Assembly (NCBI GenBank): GCA_963931435.1
Contig: OZ007012.1
Location: 1,984,001 to 2,048,000 of the forward strand
Source: Coprousia sp963931435
GTDB lineage: Bacteria; Actinomycetota; Coriobacteriia; Coriobacteriales; Coriobacteriaceae
Direction: 5' to 3'
DNA: 64,000 nucleotides
How positions within the stretch are numbered: position 1 is the stretch's first letter; each line of letters begins with the position of its first letter. Below, piece after piece: positions 17,272 to 25,345 of the stretch. The notes beneath the pieces are model-generated. The model saw only the letters and a list, made by a program, of their open reading frames with translations, was not told where the DNA came from and ran no database searches. The position numbers and the translations under genes were made by a program.

Positions 17272-18627
17272 ATGAGCCTTCCCCCCTGCCGCCGAGCCGC
17301 CGGGCGCATCCGCCGTCAGCTCGCCGCGCTGTGCGTCCTCGCCGCCCTCGCGGGCGGCACCCTTCTGCCCGCCCCCGTCTTCGCCGAGGTGCACGGCGCC
17401 GACGTGGTCGCCGGCAAGACCATGGAGGAGCGCGGGCTCGCCGCCGAGGACATGCCCGACATCTCGGCGGCGTGCGCGCTGGTGATGGAGCCCGACGGCA
17501 CGGTGCTCTATGAGCGCGCCGCCTACGACCACGTGAAGATCGCCTCCATCACCAAGGTCATGACCGCCATCGTCGCGCTGGAGAACGCCGAGCTGACCGA
17601 CACGGTGACGGTCGACGAGGCGGCGGCGGGCGTGGGCGAGGCCACGAGCGGCCTTGCCCTGGGCGACACGCTGACGCTCGAGGACGCGCTGCGCGGCCTT
17701 CTGGTGCCCTCGGGCAACGACGCCGCCATGGCCATCGCCAGCTCGGTGGGCGCGATCATGGACCCCGACGCCTCCGACCCCTACCAAGTCTTCATCGACG
17801 CGATGAACGCCAAGGCGGCCGAGCTGGGCATGGCCGACACCCTGTTCACCAACCCGCACGGCCTCGATTTCGACGAATGGGCCCAAGGGCAGTATTCCTG
17901 CGCGCGCGACGTGGCCGTGATGTGCGCCCAGGCCATGCAAAACGAGACGTTCCGCGCCATCGTGGGCGCGGGCGACACCTCGATCACGGTCACGGGATCC
18001 GACGGGACCGCCCGCACGATCGCCCTGACCGATGTGAACGAGCTCGTGGGAGATGCCGGCAACATCGGCATCAAGACGGGCACCACCACGGACGCCGGCA
18101 TGTGCTTCGCGGGCGCGTGGGACCGCGACGGCGTGGAGGTCTACACCGTCGTGCTGGGATGCCCCACCACCGAGCAGCGCTTCAGCGACAGCACCGCGCT
18201 CGCCGATTGGTACTACGCCCACCTCGTCACCCAGGACGCCGTGACCACCTCGCGCACCAACCTGATGGAGGCGCCCATCGTGGCAACCGCCCCGGACGCG
18301 GCCTGGACGGACAAGACCGTCGACGTGACCATCCCCGACGACCAGCGGCAGATCACCTTCTTCGATCTGGCGGGCGAGCTCTCCGTCTCGCTGGATGTCG
18401 AGACGTTCGACGGCGGCGTCGAGGCGGGCGACGCGGCGGGAACCCTCACCGTCCTGCAGGATGGCGACCCGATCGACGAGATCGACCTCGTGGCCGCCGA
18501 AGACGTGCCCGCGCCCAGTCCGTTCGAATGGGTCATGGTGCAGTTCGATCGCCTCGTCCGCTGGGTGAGCGGCCAGCCGACGCAGGCCGCCGGCGAGGAG
18601 CTCATCGAGTCGCCCGCCGTGGTGTAG
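17272..18627 (+). CDS. D-alanyl-D-alanine carboxypeptidase (peptidase S11)
   Basis: A 451-residue penicillin-binding protein of the DacA type. There is a signal peptide with a basic start (MSLPPCRRAAGRIRR) and a hydrophobic core ending near PAPVFA. The active-site motifs are in order: SxxK as SITK, SGN as PSGND, and KTG as GIKTGTTTDAG. It removes the terminal D-Ala of the peptidoglycan stem peptide outside the membrane. After the catalytic domain comes a beta-rich C-terminal part and a final stretch (FEWVMVQFDRLVRWVSG) that could be an amphipathic membrane anchor. The divergent VanRS-like pair is likely to control it. Confidence 0.92.
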   Translation: MSLPPCRRAAGRIRRQLAALCVLAALAGGTLLPAPVFAEVHGADVVAGKTMEERGLAAEDMPDISAACALVMEPDGTVLYERAAYDHVKIASITKVMTAIVALENAELTDTVTVDEAAAGVGEATSGLALGDTLTLEDALRGLLVPSGNDAAMAIASSVGAIMDPDASDPYQVFIDAMNAKAAELGMADTLFTNPHGLDFDEWAQGQYSCARDVAVMCAQAMQNETFRAIVGAGDTSITVTGSDGTARTIALTDVNELVGDAGNIGIKTGTTTDAGMCFAGAWDRDGVEVYTVVLGCPTTEQRFSDSTALADWYYAHLVTQDAVTTSRTNLMEAPIVATAPDAAWTDKTVDVTIPDDQRQITFFDLAGELSVSLDVETFDGGVEAGDAAGTLTVLQDGDPIDEIDLVAAEDVPAPSPFEWVMVQFDRLVRWVSGQPTQAAGEELIESPAVV

Positions 18628-18652
18628 GAGCCCGCATCCGCCGAACCCGAGC

Positions 18653-19885
18653 CTAGCGAGTCCCCTCAGCGGCACCCATGCGGAAGAGCCGCCGCGCGTT
18701 GGCGCCGGCGGCGCGGGCGATTGCGGCGGGGTCCTCGCCCGTGCGCGCCGCGCGGTCGCGGCAGAGGGCGTCGGCCGTGAAGGCGATCATCGCCGGCTCG
18801 CACTCCAGACCGCGGATGGGCTCGGGCGCCATGTAGGGGCAATCGGTCTCGAAGAGGACGCGGTCGAGCGGGCAGGCGGCGAAGGCCTCGCGCACCGGCT
18901 CGTTGCGCTTGAACGTTGCCGCTCCGCCGAAGGCGATGGAGCAGCCGCGCTCCAGGAAGCGCTCCATGGTGGCGCGGTCCTCGCCGAAGCAGTGCAGCAC
19001 GCAGCCCGCGGAAGGCACGCCCTGCGCGTCGAGAACGCGCAGGGCGTCCGCGTGCGCCGTGCGCGCCGCGTCGCCGGCATCGTTGCGCAGGTGCAGCTCG
19101 ACGGGCACGTCGCGCTCGACGGCGAGCGCGAGCTGGCGCGCCATGACCGCCATCTGCATGTCGTGCGGCGCAGCCTCGATGTCGTCATCAGCGTCGAAAT
19201 GGTAGTCGAGTCCGATCTCGCCGACGCCCACGCAACGCGGGTCGGCGAGCGCCTCCTTGAGCACCGCATGGGTGGCGTCCGTGTAGTCGGGGGTGCCATA
19301 AGGGTGTGCTCCCACTAGGAACCGGAGGTTGGCGATCAGCTCGTCCAGCGCCTTTGCGAGCACCGGGGCACCGGGCGACGCTGAATCGGATTCCGTTGCG
19401 AAAGAGACACTGAACATCGACGGCGCCGAATCGGATTCCGCAGCGGGCGAGGCGCTGGACATCGGCGTCGGCGAGGCCCCCTGCGCCCCCGTAGGCATCG
19501 ATCCGGAAACCAGCTCCTGCCGGCCAGAGGACGCCGGCACGGGCTCCCCATCTGAAGGGATCCGCCGTGCAGCCAGGGCACGCGCCCCGTCCAGCCATGC
19601 GTCCAACGCGGACCGGTAGGTCGCGAGATCCATCTCGTCGCCGAGCGGGTCGTAGAGCGTCACGAGCCCGCGCACGCCCGCCTGGGCAGCGCGGACGAGC
19701 ACCTCGGCGGGATCCTTCGTCCAGAAGCAGGTGAGATGCGCATGCGTGTCGACGAGCGGGACCGGAGCCGGCGGCGCGGCGTAATCCCTGTCGCCGCGCT
19801 TGGTGCGCTTGGTGAAGACGAGCGGCCGGATGGCGCCCTCCCCCGTCGTCGGACGGAAAGCAGCCGTCGCCGCCTCGACCGTCAT
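18653..19885 (-). CDS. TatD-family metal-dependent hydrolase with inserted loop
   Basis: A 410-residue TatD-type TIM-barrel hydrolase (family usually about 260). The metal ligands are visible: DTHAHL (46-51), the Glu in VGEIGLDYH, His in VELHLRN, LHCFGE and the Asp in FETDCPYMAPEP. Two additions explain the length: a 40-residue N-terminal extension, and a Ser/Ala/Pro-rich insertion at about residues 110-173 that contains the duplicated ESDSA motif (the DNA repeats gaatcggattccg). The start overlaps the ksgA stop by 4 nt (ATGA), so the two are translationally coupled. TatD proteins act as 3'-5' exonucleases or deoxyribonucleases. Confidence 0.88.
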   Translation of the reverse strand: MTVEAATAAFRPTTGEGAIRPLVFTKRTKRGDRDYAAPPAPVPLVDTHAHLTCFWTKDPAEVLVRAAQAGVRGLVTLYDPLGDEMDLATYRSALDAWLDGARALAARRIPSDGEPVPASSGRQELVSGSMPTGAQGASPTPMSSASPAAESDSAPSMFSVSFATESDSASPGAPVLAKALDELIANLRFLVGAHPYGTPDYTDATHAVLKEALADPRCVGVGEIGLDYHFDADDDIEAAPHDMQMAVMARQLALAVERDVPVELHLRNDAGDAARTAHADALRVLDAQGVPSAGCVLHCFGEDRATMERFLERGCSIAFGGAATFKRNEPVREAFAACPLDRVLFETDCPYMAPEPIRGLECEPAMIAFTADALCRDRAARTGEDPAAIARAAGANARRLFRMGAAEGTR

Positions 19886-20856
19886 CGGCGCGCCCCCGCA
19901 TCCTGCGGCAGAGCGCCGATCGCGGCGAGCGCGGCGGCGAGGCGCACGAACTCCTCCGGCGCGAGCGTCTCGGCCCGAGCCGTCGGCGCGATGCCCGTCT
20001 GCGCGAACGCCTCGTCGAGCGCCTCCTTGGCGAAGCCCGTGGCGCCCATGGAGTTGCGGATGGTCTTGCGGCGCTGGGCGAACGCGGCGTCGATCACGCG
20101 CGCCACCGCCTCGTACGGCAGCGCCGGGGCATCGGCGTGGCCGCGCGCCGCAGCGCCCGCCCCTCCCTGCCGGCCCGCGCCGGCTTCACCGTCCGCAGCC
20201 TCGACCGGCATCGAAGGCACCCCATCGGTGCGCTCGAGGCGCACCACCGCCGAGTCCACGTGCGGCGCCGGCAGAAAGCAGCGCGGAGGCACCTCGAACC
20301 GACCGGTCACCTTGGCGAAGAGCGCGAGCTTGGCGGTGTAGGCGCCATAGGCCTTGGTGCACGGGCGCGCCGCGATGCGGTCGGCGACCTCCTTCTGCAC
20401 CATCACCACGGCGCGCTCGAGATCCGGCATGCGCTCGAAGAACTCGAGGATGATGGTCGCCGCCACGTTGTAGGGCAGGTTCGCCACGAAGACGGTGGGT
20501 GCGCCCCCCGCCGCCTCGGCGATGGCCGCGGGCGGCACCTTGAGGGCGTCGCCCATGATGAAGTGGAAGTTGGGGTGCGCCTGCGCGTGCGCGGCCAGCA
20601 CCGGCTCCAGCTCGCCGTCCATCTCGATGGAGACCACGCGCGCCGCCTCCGCGACGAGCGCGAGCGTGAGCGTGCCGATGCCCGGACCCACCTCGAGCAC
20701 GCGCTCGGACCCCGTGAGGCCGGCAAGCGCCATGATGCGCTCGATCACGTGGTTGTCGACGAGGAAGTTCTGGCCCAGCCGATGCTTGGTCGCCAGGCCG
20801 AACGCCTCGAGCAGCTCGCGCGTGGCCGTCGGATTCGCCAGCGGCGATGTAGTCAT
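19882..20856 (-). CDS. ksgA: 16S rRNA (adenine1518-N6/adenine1519-N6) dimethyltransferase
   Basis: A 324-residue KsgA/RsmA. It dimethylates two adenines in helix 45 of 16S rRNA late in 30S assembly using SAM. Visible motifs are HRLGQNFLVD (start of the fold), EVGPGIGTLT (motif I) and the catalytic NLPYNV (126-131), with FLPAPHVDSAVV near the end of the Rossmann domain. A 35-residue Gly/Ala-rich insertion (about 211-247) separates the methylase from the C-terminal helical domain (FAQRRKTIRNS) and explains the extra length. ATG 20856 follows AGAGGAACC. It is the first gene of a coupled ksgA-tatD pair. Confidence 0.95.
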   Translation of the reverse strand: MTTSPLANPTATRELLEAFGLATKHRLGQNFLVDNHVIERIMALAGLTGSERVLEVGPGIGTLTLALVAEAARVVSIEMDGELEPVLAAHAQAHPNFHFIMGDALKVPPAAIAEAAGGAPTVFVANLPYNVAATIILEFFERMPDLERAVVMVQKEVADRIAARPCTKAYGAYTAKLALFAKVTGRFEVPPRCFLPAPHVDSAVVRLERTDGVPSMPVEAADGEAGAGRQGGAGAAARGHADAPALPYEAVARVIDAAFAQRRKTIRNSMGATGFAKEALDEAFAQTGIAPTARAETLAPEEFVRLAAALAAIGALPQDAGARR

Positions 20857-20901
20857 ATGAGGTTCCTCTCACCCGAGATGCTGCCCACACGGATACCGAG
20901 G

Positions 20902-20945
20902 ACCGCCGTGGCGCCCCAGATCGCCCTGAACGAGGAGGGGGTACG
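20902..20945. repeat. Dispersed intergenic repeat, copy 1
   Basis: The core ccagatcgccctgaa (20916-20930) followed by cgaggaggggg recurs at 55564-55592 and, less exactly, at 55663-55690. Similarity extends about 15 bp to the left (accgccgtggcgcc against ggccgcccaggcgcc), for a unit of about 45 bp. All three copies are intergenic. Confidence 0.6.
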
Positions 20946-21003
20946 TCCCACGCGCGGCGTGGCCAAGCGGTGAGGTCGTCATCCTATCCCCTCTGACATC
21001 GTA

Positions 21004-21050
21004 GGGGACGGGGTCGCTTTATCCCCTATGGGTTGAACGGCCCCGTCCCC
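21004..21050. terminator. Inverted repeat just after metG, possible terminator
   Basis: ggggacgggg (21004-21013) is perfectly complementary to ccccgtcccc (21041-21050), beginning 11 nt after the metG stop. The 27-nt loop contains a smaller hairpin (ccctatggg). No T-run follows on the minus strand, so this is either a weak terminator or a transcript-stabilising 3' hairpin. Confidence 0.4.
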
Positions 21051-21061
21051 AAACGACCCAT

Positions 21062-22684
21062 TTAGTCGGTCAGGCGCGGGAAGAGCGGCTCGCCCTTCTC
21101 CACGGGCTCGCCGCCGGCAAGCCCGCCCCACGCGCAGGCGGCCGCGAGGTCGCAGGTGGGCGCCGGATCGAGCGAGAGGCGGCGGCGCACCTCGGCCGAG
21201 ATCGCCGGCATGAACGGATCGTAGAGCTCCGAGGCGATGCGGATGCACTCGAGCAGGCTCCAGATCACGAACGCCAGGTCGTCGGCGCGCGCCGGATCCT
21301 TGGCGAGCGCCCAAGGCGCCTGGTCCTCGATGTAGTGGTTGGCAGCCGAGACCATCTCCAGCACGTCGGCGGCCGCGTGGCTGTAGTCGAACGCGCGCAT
21401 GTGCTCGGCATAGCGCTCGAACACGCCCTCGCACGCATCGTGCAGGGGCGAGGCGTCCGCGAAGTTCGCGGGGCGCTGCGGTGCCTTGCCATCGAAGTAC
21501 TTGATGGACATGTTGAGCGTGCGGGAGACCAGGTTGCCCCAGCTGTTCGCGAGGTCGGCGTTATAGACCTGGCGCATGCGACCCCAGCTGATGGGCGAGT
21601 CCGTGCCGTGCACCACGTCGCTCATGAAGTAGTAGCGGTAGGCGTCCACGCCCAGCAGGTCCATGACCTCCTGGGGGGCGATCACGTTGCCGCGGCTCTT
21701 GCTCATCTTCTCGACCTTGCCGGTCTCCTCGTTGCGCACGGTGAGGAACCCGTGCACGAACACGTGCTCGGGCAGCGGCAGATCCGCCGCCATGAGCAGG
21801 GCCGGCCAGATGACGCAGTGGAACCGGATGATGTCCTTGCCGATGACGTGGGTCTGCGCGGGCCAGCGGAAGGCGAGCTCGTCGGCCGCCTCGGTCCCCT
21901 CGGCGCCATAGCCCACGGCGGTGAGGTAGTTGATGAGGGCATCCACCCACACGTAGGCCACGTGCTTCTCGTCGAACGGGAAGGGCACGCCCCAATCGAA
22001 GGTGGAGCGGCTGATCGAGAGGTCCTTGAGGCCGCCCTTCACGAACGAGACGACCTCGTTGCGGCGCGTCTCGGGCTGGATGAAATCGGGATGGGCCTTG
22101 TAGAAATCGAGCAGGGGCTGCTCGAAGGCCGAGAGCTTGAAGAACCAGCTCTCCTCCTGGATGCGCTCGAGCGGGCGATCGCAATCGGGGCAGAGCGGAT
22201 GCTCCGGGTCGGCGGGCGCCTCCCCGGCGGCGCGGCGCTCCTCCTCATGATGGTGCACCTGCGTCTCGGTGAAGTAGGTCTCATCCGGGCGGCAGTACCA
22301 GCCGTCGTAGGCGTCCTTGTAGATGTAGCCGCGATCGAGCAGCACCTTGAGGAGCTTCTGCACGCCGGCGATGTGGCGCGGCTGGGTGGTGCGGATGAAG
22401 TCGTCGTTGGAGATCTCGAGGGTGCGCCACAGATCGGCGAAGGCGGGCTCCATCGAGTCGCACCAGGCCTGCGGCGAGTCGAAGCCGTTCTTCTCAGCCG
22501 CCTCGGCCACCTTCTCGCCGTGCTCATCCATGCCGGTGAGGAACTTCACGTCCGCTCCGCACGCGCGCCGGAAGCGCGCCTGCACATCGGCCAGGACCGT
22601 GCAGTACGCCGTGCCCAGGTGGGGCTTGGCGTTGACGTAGTAGATGGGCGTGGTGATGTAGTACGAAGGCTTGCTGTGCTCCAT
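21062..22684 (-). CDS. metG: Methionyl-tRNA synthetase
   Basis: A 540-residue class I synthetase that charges tRNA-Met. The HIGH-like motif is HLGTAY in the opening YYVNAKPHLGTAY, and KMSKS is exact (KMSKSRGNVI). The zinc knuckle is reduced to one CPDC plus a YCRPDETYFTE segment, the single-zinc form. The anticodon-binding helical domain (NSWGNLVSRTLNMSIKYF onward) follows. The C-terminal EMAP-like tRNA-binding domain of longer MetRS proteins is absent; the protein stops after the anticodon domain. ATG 22684 follows GAGAGGAAC. It is transcribed with its own upstream gap of 247 nt. Confidence 0.97.
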   Translation of the reverse strand: MEHSKPSYYITTPIYYVNAKPHLGTAYCTVLADVQARFRRACGADVKFLTGMDEHGEKVAEAAEKNGFDSPQAWCDSMEPAFADLWRTLEISNDDFIRTTQPRHIAGVQKLLKVLLDRGYIYKDAYDGWYCRPDETYFTETQVHHHEEERRAAGEAPADPEHPLCPDCDRPLERIQEESWFFKLSAFEQPLLDFYKAHPDFIQPETRRNEVVSFVKGGLKDLSISRSTFDWGVPFPFDEKHVAYVWVDALINYLTAVGYGAEGTEAADELAFRWPAQTHVIGKDIIRFHCVIWPALLMAADLPLPEHVFVHGFLTVRNEETGKVEKMSKSRGNVIAPQEVMDLLGVDAYRYYFMSDVVHGTDSPISWGRMRQVYNADLANSWGNLVSRTLNMSIKYFDGKAPQRPANFADASPLHDACEGVFERYAEHMRAFDYSHAAADVLEMVSAANHYIEDQAPWALAKDPARADDLAFVIWSLLECIRIASELYDPFMPAISAEVRRRLSLDPAPTCDLAAACAWGGLAGGEPVEKGEPLFPRLTD

Positions 22685-22931
22685 GTGCGACGTTCCTCTC
22701 CCTCATGACGGGCCGCGCGGCAGCGGGCGCCGCGCATATGGAACGTATGATACCGCAGCTCGCCGATCTGCGGATGCGGGGCCGCGGCGTTCGGCGGCGT
22801 CGCCCCTCCCGATGGGGGAGAGCGGCCTGACGGGACGCGGCCCTCTCCGGGGATGCAACCCCCGGCCCCGCGCGCCAGATCGCCGCGGGCCTCAGGCGTC
22901 TTGCGCCCGCCCGCCATCTTGCGCCCGCCCG

Positions 22932-23951
22932 CTAGGACCGCGCGTCGCCCTGCATCTCCAAGACGAGCGCGTAGACCTCGCGGCGACGGCGCGAATGCTG
23001 CTGGGAGAGGCGCTTGGCGATGGCCGAGGGGGGCTCGCCATCCTCGAGCGCGTCGCGGATGTCCGCGCGCAGGCGCTCGTAGGGATCGGCCGGCACGGCC
23101 CCGTCCCCGAAGGCTGCCTCGACCGCCTCGCGGGCGGCGAGCTCCTCGGGCGCGGGCGGGGCGACCACGATCACACACTCCCCCTTGAGCTCCCCCCGCG
23201 CGTGCACCAGCTCGGCGAGCTCGGGCGCCGGGGCCCGCAGCACCTCCTCGTGCAGCTTGGTGAGCTCGCGGCAGAGCGCCGCCTCGCGCGCAGGTAGCAC
23301 CCGCGCGATGGTGGCGAGCGTCGCGGCCGCGCGATGGGGGGACTCGTAGAAGAGCAGCGCCCCCGGCACGCGTGAGAGCTGCGCGAGACGCCGCGTCCGC
23401 TCGCCCTCCTTGCGCGGCAGGAAGCCCTCGAAGAAGAAGTGCTCGCAGGGCATGCCCGAGGCCACGAGCGCCGTGACGCAGGCCACGGGACCGGGCACAA
23501 CCTCGACGGCCACCCCCGCGTCGCGGGCGGCGTCCACGAGCACCTGACCGGGATCGGACACGCCCGGCATGCCGGCATCGGAGGCGAACGCCAGCCGCTC
23601 GCCCGCCTGCATGCGCGCCACCAGCTCCGGCGCGCGGTCGGCGATGACGTTTTCGTCGCAGCGGATGAGGGGGCGCGAGACGCCCGCGTAGCCGAGCAGG
23701 CGCCCCGTGACGCGCGTGTCCTCGCAGCACACGGCATCCACCTTGCGGAACGTCTCGACGGCCCGTGGGCTCAGATCGCCCAGGTTGCCGATGGGCGTCC
23801 CCACCACGTAGAGGCGCCCCTCGGGGGCATCATCGGCGGCGGCATGCGAGCGGCGCCCTTCAAACGACGCACCCGTTGAGAGCCGATCCGTCCGCACGTC
23901 CGCCTCCGACGCTCCCGCCTTCAACGCGCGCCCGTCCACCGCCTCCGGCAT
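22932..23951 (-). CDS. rsmI: 16S rRNA (cytidine1402-2'-O)-methyltransferase
   Basis: About 339 residues. The RsmI/tetrapyrrole-methylase fold is clear: YVVGTPIGNLGDLSPRA at the SAM site, VCCEDTRVTGRLL, FASDAGMPGVSDPG, EVVPGPVACVTALVASG, and FFEGFLPRK with FYESPHR. It 2'-O-methylates C1402 in the ribosomal P site. The C-terminal extension (SAIAKRLSQQHSRRRREVYA) is usual. The first 45-55 residues before the fold are variable and Ala/Gly-rich; ATG 23951 is chosen for the GGGAGGGGAG upstream, while GTG 23981 and ATG 23975 are possible. It starts about 34 nt after the GH5-like gene and is probably cotranscribed. Confidence 0.93.
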   Translation of the reverse strand: MPEAVDGRALKAGASEADVRTDRLSTGASFEGRRSHAAADDAPEGRLYVVGTPIGNLGDLSPRAVETFRKVDAVCCEDTRVTGRLLGYAGVSRPLIRCDENVIADRAPELVARMQAGERLAFASDAGMPGVSDPGQVLVDAARDAGVAVEVVPGPVACVTALVASGMPCEHFFFEGFLPRKEGERTRRLAQLSRVPGALLFYESPHRAAATLATIARVLPAREAALCRELTKLHEEVLRAPAPELAELVHARGELKGECVIVVAPPAPEELAAREAVEAAFGDGAVPADPYERLRADIRDALEDGEPPSAIAKRLSQQHSRRRREVYALVLEMQGDARS

Positions 23952-23984
23952 GGCGCGACCCAGCTCCCCTCCCATGCGCACCCG

Positions 23985-25061
23985 CTAGTCGATCATCGCG
24001 CGCTCGAGCGTGCCGAGCGCCACGCGGGCGTCCCATGCGGGGATACGCTTCTCGGTCTTCCAGGTCTGGAAGAACCAGCCGCGCGTCCCGGAGAACGAGG
24101 CGAGCTGGTTGGAGACGAACACGCGCTCATAGGCCAAGCGCCCCTCGGGCGTGATGCTCGCGTTGGAGAGCACCGCGGCGGCCGACCACTCGCCCACGAG
24201 CACCGGGAACCCCACCGATGCGGCCTCGGCGATGAGGCGCCGGTTGCGCGCGATGGCGTCCGAGAGCCCGTGCGGGCTGGTGATGTCGAGCGCCTTCTCG
24301 TCGCGATAGTGGTAGAGATGGATGTCCATGCACACGCCCGTGTACTTGTCGCCGCGCATGAAGTGACGCCACGCCCCCGGATCACCCGAGGCCGAGAACA
24401 CCACCAGCTTATCCGGCGAGAGGTGCGCGCGCACGAGCGCGTAGGCGTCGCGATAGAAGTTGCGCAGGTAATGGCTGGGGATGCCCTCCGTCACGCTGAA
24501 CAGCCCGGTGCGGCGGCTCATGACGGGGGAGTCCAGAAGCTCGATGCCTAGCAGGTTGTCGCGCGCGCCGTAGCGCGCCGCCAGGCGCTCCAGGACGCTC
24601 AGCGCCACATGGCGCCCGTTGGTGGAGGAGTGCCAGGCTGCCGTCGACTCGGGGGTGGAGGCGCCGGCGTTGGAGTCGCCCTGGCCGCCAGGCACCGTGG
24701 CCAGGTCCACCAGCACGCCCATGCCGTACTTCGCCGCCCACTCGAAGGCGCGGTCGATGTAGTCGATAACGGGGATGTAGGCCTCGGAATCGGTCTGCGA
24801 GCCGAACGCGTACCACGGCACCGGCAGGCGCACCGCGTTGAACCCGACCGCGGCCATACGGCGGAAATCGTCCTCGGAGATGAAGGTCTCGTAGTGCTGG
24901 CGCACGCGCTCGTTGTACGCCGTGGCGCCGAGCGCGAGCTGGAGCTCGGAGGCGTTGGAGGCGCCCGTCGCCGCGAAGAGCGAGGGCGTCACCCAGGGCT
25001 CGGGGATGAACCACCCCGAAAGGTTGACTCCGCGCATCCTCTTCGCCTGCTGCTCCGCCAT
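23985..25061 (-). CDS. GH5-like glycoside hydrolase lacking the acid/base residue
   Basis: A 358-residue TIM-barrel protein resembling GH5 exo-beta-1,3-glucanases: RGVNLSGWFIPEPWVTPSLF at the start, GFNAVRLPVPWYAF, and the nucleophile strand PVLVGEWSAAA with Glu291. The acid/base strand, normally ending Asn-Glu-Pro, reads GIELLDSPV, so both N and E are replaced (Asp177-Ser178). The neighbouring HGAPG-type loop is also changed (VDLATVPGGQG). No signal peptide is present, so it would act in the cytoplasm. ATG 25061 follows GAGAGGGGCGAG. It may be inactive, use another residue, or act as a binding or transferase variant. Located downstream of tRNA-Phe. Confidence 0.78.
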   Translation of the reverse strand: MAEQQAKRMRGVNLSGWFIPEPWVTPSLFAATGASNASELQLALGATAYNERVRQHYETFISEDDFRRMAAVGFNAVRLPVPWYAFGSQTDSEAYIPVIDYIDRAFEWAAKYGMGVLVDLATVPGGQGDSNAGASTPESTAAWHSSTNGRHVALSVLERLAARYGARDNLLGIELLDSPVMSRRTGLFSVTEGIPSHYLRNFYRDAYALVRAHLSPDKLVVFSASGDPGAWRHFMRGDKYTGVCMDIHLYHYRDEKALDITSPHGLSDAIARNRRLIAEAASVGFPVLVGEWSAAAVLSNASITPEGRLAYERVFVSNQLASFSGTRGWFFQTWKTEKRIPAWDARVALGTLERAMID

Positions 25062-25112
25062 CGCTCGCCCCTCTCGCGTGCCTCGCGCCCCGGTCGGCGG
25101 CGTGAGACACGC

Positions 25113-25153
25113 TATAAACCAAACGGACCCCCGTCCCAAAGGAGCGAGGGTCC
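25113..25153 (-). terminator. Intrinsic terminator after tRNA-Phe
   Basis: On the minus strand ggaccctcg...tcc pairs with gga.cgggggtcc around a TTTG loop (25153-25125): a stem of about 12 bp with one bulge. It is followed by GTTTGGTTTAT. It begins 12 nt past the tRNA 3' end and precedes the GH5-like gene. Confidence 0.7.
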
Positions 25154-25165
25154 ATATCGTATCAA

Positions 25166-25241
<76 letters not shown>

Positions 25242-25270
25242 GTGTCACTGGCCCCAAATGGAGCTTGTTT

Positions 25271-25298
25271 AATATACCAAATCGGCGCGTGCGGTCAA
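25271..25298 (-). promoter_or_regulatory. tRNA-Phe promoter
   Basis: On the minus strand TTGACC (25298-25293), a 16-nt spacer and TATATT (25276-25271) form a good sigma-70-type promoter, with the -10 about 29 nt upstream of the mature tRNA 5' end. Confidence 0.7.
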
Positions 25299-25345
25299 GG
25301 CCCTCCGCAAAAAAGTTTTGCGCACCGCGCGCCGAGGCGGCCCGC

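Noticed and set aside
16422..18627. Vancomycin resistance cluster
   Set aside because: VanR/VanS-like regulators and a D,D-carboxypeptidase are present, but no vanH, vanA/B ligase or vanX gene; the carboxypeptidase is of the ordinary S11 type.
20886..20975. Second tRNA gene between ksgA and metG
   Set aside because: A cgcgcggcgtggccaagcgg stretch recalls a D-arm but no acceptor stem, anticodon stem or T-arm can be formed around it.
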